Shown here in pieces: positions 62,030-64,000 of a stretch of 64,000 bases of DNA; within the stretch, counting starts at the first letter, position 1; each line of letters begins with the position of its first letter. The DNA lies in NCBI GenBank assembly GCA_021323735.1, contig JAJPKM010000025.1, positions 84,805 to 148,804 of the forward strand. Reading direction: 5' to 3'. The DNA is from Gammaproteobacteria bacterium (GTDB lineage: Bacteria; Pseudomonadota; Gammaproteobacteria; Steroidobacterales; Steroidobacteraceae). Position numbers and translations under genes: made by a program. The notes under the pieces were generated by a model, which was not told the DNA's origin, made no database searches, and saw only the letters and a list, made by a program, of their open reading frames with translations.

Positions 62030-63880
62030 ATGAAGTGGCCAGCGCGGAAGGCATTGTCGCTAGCGCATGTCGGTGCGCTTGCGTTTATTTCAATCGTTGT
62101 AGTGCCCGGGGCGTTCGCCGCCTCCCAAGGTTGCCAATTGGGCAAGGTGGCGGAACTGCCCATCACCATGGCCGGCACGCGCCCGTTGATTACCGCAAAG
62201 ATCAACAACAAGGAAGCGCGGTTTGTCCTGGACAGCGGCGCGTTCTACAGCATGATGAGTACGCCAACGGCGGCCGAATTCAACCTGAAATTGAAGGCGG
62301 GTCCGCACGGGTTGAACGTTCAAGGTATTGGCGGTTCGGTGGATACCAGCGTCGCGATAGTAAAGGACTTGACGTTTGCAGGTGTGCTCATCCACAACGT
62401 CGAATTCCTGGTGGGCGGCAGCGAGGTCGGCGCCGCAGGACTCATCGGGCAGAATTTTCTCGAGCAGTGGGATGTGGAATACGATTTTTCCAAGGGGGTC
62501 GTAAGGCTGTTCAAGCCCGAGGGCTGTAAGAAAGCTTTCCTGGCTTATTGGGTAACCCCAGGCCAAGCCTATTCCAAGATGGAGATCGAGCCTGTGCGGC
62601 AAGCGCTCTGGCATACCATCGGCGAAGGCTACGTCAATGGTCAGAAGATTCGTGTGATGTTCGATACCGGCGCGTCCACGTCGGTGCTTTCTCGCAAGGC
62701 CGCTTCAAGGGCGGGAATCAAACTCGATGCCCCCGGGGTCGTGGAGGCCGGGTACAGCTCTGGCATCGGACAGGCCTTGGTAAAGACCTACATTGCTACG
62801 GCATCGAGCTTCAAGGTCGGCGACGACGAAGAAATCAAGAATGCTCGATTGCGGATCTCGAGCAATGATTTGCCGGAATCTGACATGCTCCTCGGATCCG
62901 ATTTTTTCGTTTCCCATCACGTGTTCGTCGCCAACAGCCAGCACAAGCTCTACGTGACTTACAACGGCGGGCCGGTCTTCGATTTGAGGACAAATTCTGC
63001 GGCCGGGGCGGCAACTGTGGCCGAGGCAGCGGCGGCAGCTGGATCCTCGAACGAACCGGTGGCGGGTAAGCATGAGGCCGGTGCGGTGACGGAGGAGCAG
63101 TCCGATCCCGACGCGCTCGCGCGCCGCGGCGAAGCGTTTGCGGCGCGGCGCGACTTCGAGCGTGCGCTTGCCGATATGTCGAAGGCCGTGGAGTTACGTC
63201 CGGACGATCCGGAGTATCTGTACCAACGCGCGATGGTTTATCGACAGAGCGGGCAGGCTGCTTTGGCGCTGGCGGACCTCGACCATGTGCTCACCCTCAA
63301 TCAGGAATTTCTGCGCGCCTACCTGCCTCGTGCGGAAATCCGGTTTCGTGAGAAAAATGTCGACGGCGCCATTGCGGATCTCGATGCGGCGGATCGATTG
63401 GCACCAAAGCAGGCTGATCTGAGGTTTGTGCTGGCCGAGCGCTACGAGGCGGCGGGTCGATTTTCGTCGGCAATCGCTCAGTATGACCTGTGGATCCAGA
63501 ATCATCCGGTTGACTCAAAGATCACCAACGCTTTCGGGGCGCGTTGTTTGGCCAAGGCCATGCAGAACGAAGATCTGGCCGGAGGATTCCGCGATTGCAA
63601 TAAGGCGCTGAGCCTTGTGGACAAGAAGAATCCGAATCACGTCCATCTATATGCGAATCGCGCAATGATTGAATTGCGTCAAGCAAACTACGATAAGGCG
63701 ATTGCTGACTTCGACACGGCTTTGAAGACGATGCCGAAAAATGCCCTCGCCCTGTATGGTCGCGGGGTGGCGAAGTCCAAGAAGAACAAGAATGATGCCG
63801 GACAAGCCGACATAGACGCTGCCCAATCTCTCGCACCGAAACTGGCCGAGTGGTATCGACGCTACGGCATCGTGCCCTAG
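62030..63880 (+). CDS. Retropepsin-like aspartyl protease with two protease domains and TPR repeats
   Basis: This is a 616-residue protein. The signal peptide MKWPARKALSLAHVGALAFI ends near AFAAS (residue 31). The first aspartyl-protease domain has active motif FVLDSGAFYS near residue 65, and the second has VMFDTGASTSVLS near residue 213. A linker rich in Ala and Glu leads to TPR repeats from about residue 365 to the end (for example DALARRGEAFAARRDFERALADMSKAVELRPDDPEYLYQRAMVY). Two DSG/DTG copies in one chain could fold as an internal dimer, as retropepsins require. It is probably periplasmic; substrate unknown. Confidence 0.84.
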   Translation: MKWPARKALSLAHVGALAFISIVVVPGAFAASQGCQLGKVAELPITMAGTRPLITAKINNKEARFVLDSGAFYSMMSTPTAAEFNLKLKAGPHGLNVQGIGGSVDTSVAIVKDLTFAGVLIHNVEFLVGGSEVGAAGLIGQNFLEQWDVEYDFSKGVVRLFKPEGCKKAFLAYWVTPGQAYSKMEIEPVRQALWHTIGEGYVNGQKIRVMFDTGASTSVLSRKAASRAGIKLDAPGVVEAGYSSGIGQALVKTYIATASSFKVGDDEEIKNARLRISSNDLPESDMLLGSDFFVSHHVFVANSQHKLYVTYNGGPVFDLRTNSAAGAATVAEAAAAAGSSNEPVAGKHEAGAVTEEQSDPDALARRGEAFAARRDFERALADMSKAVELRPDDPEYLYQRAMVYRQSGQAALALADLDHVLTLNQEFLRAYLPRAEIRFREKNVDGAIADLDAADRLAPKQADLRFVLAERYEAAGRFSSAIAQYDLWIQNHPVDSKITNAFGARCLAKAMQNEDLAGGFRDCNKALSLVDKKNPNHVHLYANRAMIELRQANYDKAIADFDTALKTMPKNALALYGRGVAKSKKNKNDAGQADIDAAQSLAPKLAEWYRRYGIVP

Positions 63881-63893
63881 CGGTTGCGACTGC

Positions 63894-64000
63894 CTAGTGT
63901 CCCGTCCCGGAAATTCGCGACGTAAGTCTATCGAGTTTTTCAAGGATTGAGTCTGCTGTGGCGGTCCAGACGAAGGGCGAACAGGTTTTGTTGTACTGAG
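63894..64000 (-). mobile_element. IS630-family transposase, C-terminal fragment (continues outside window)
   Basis: The minus-strand frame from the window edge gives 34 residues ending in TAG: QYNKTCSPFVWTATADSILE then KLDRLTSRISGTGH. The FVWTATADSILEKL...RISGT ending is typical of IS630-type DDE transposases. The element begins within 14 bases of the stop of the protease gene. A TA followed by GTGTCCCGTCCCGG at 63895-63910 may be the terminal inverted repeat after the TA target; the partner end is not in the window. Confidence 0.82.

Overview
The window reads as chromosome of a GC-rich gammaproteobacterium. The evidence is gene order: pepA-holC-valS facing lptF-lptG, then miaA-hfq-hflX-hflK-hflC-DUF2065-purA, then rnr-rlmB-rpsF-rpsR-rplI-dnaB-alr. 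Poly(A) polymerase, FolK and a deoxynucleoside kinase in a row, together with a TgpA/DUF58/MoxR set, suggest the Xanthomonadales / Nevskiales / Steroidobacterales side of the class. That placement is inference from gene content only. Coding density is high, genes very often overlap by 4 bases (ATGA or GTGA), and GTG, TTG and possibly CTG starts are frequent.

Layout. 1-7820 (minus strand): a tightly coupled run pepA-holC-valS-moxR-DUF58-tgpA, the last gene leaving the window. 7908-10036 (plus): lptF-lptG, the lipopolysaccharide export permease pair. 10145-15380 (minus): an ABC-2 exporter with GldG-like and DUF4340 subunits and an RDD membrane protein. 16345-25529 (plus): a surface-polysaccharide locus with an AsnB-type amidotransferase, two glycosyltransferases, and a CDP-sugar set (cytidylyltransferase, 4,6-dehydratase, C-methyltransferase, epimerase, reductase) that predicts a branched C-methylated 6-deoxyhexose. 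25487-31086: accessory secreted proteins, namely a DUF4382-type lipoprotein, a small lipoprotein, a CAP-domain protein, a small unknown protein and a nine-haem cytochrome c. 31358-32435: a Phd/PIN toxin-antitoxin module with a palindromic operator, a 126-bp-period repeat and tRNA-Glu. 32522-46764: housekeeping genes for RNA, cofactor, cell wall, mismatch repair and the Hfq/Hfl cluster. 46858-53437: a sedolisin-like protease, an oxalate/formate-type transporter with two very small membrane-protein genes, a periplasmic-sensor diguanylate cyclase and a serine beta-lactamase-like hydrolase. 53504-61972: tRNA-Leu, rnr, rlmB, ribosomal proteins, dnaB and alr. 62030-64000: a two-domain aspartyl-protease/TPR protein and the tail of an IS630-type transposase.

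Most noteworthy: DnaB is interrupted by a 421-residue intein carrying both LAGLIDADG motifs. Gaps in the polysaccharide operon hold mini-ORFs and short tandem duplications that appear to keep translation coupled: a 31-codon ORF plus a duplicated start at 19161-19278, and six 18-bp repeats at 22141-22248. The toxin-antitoxin promoter lies inside a perfect 24-bp palindrome and probably gives an almost leaderless mRNA. The terminator of the DUF4382 gene lies inside the 3' end of the convergent gene. Several genes would be missed by a simple ORF scan: tgpA (open at the window edge), a 52-residue DUF3096 protein, a 32-residue transporter partner, the 31-codon ORF and the transposase tail.
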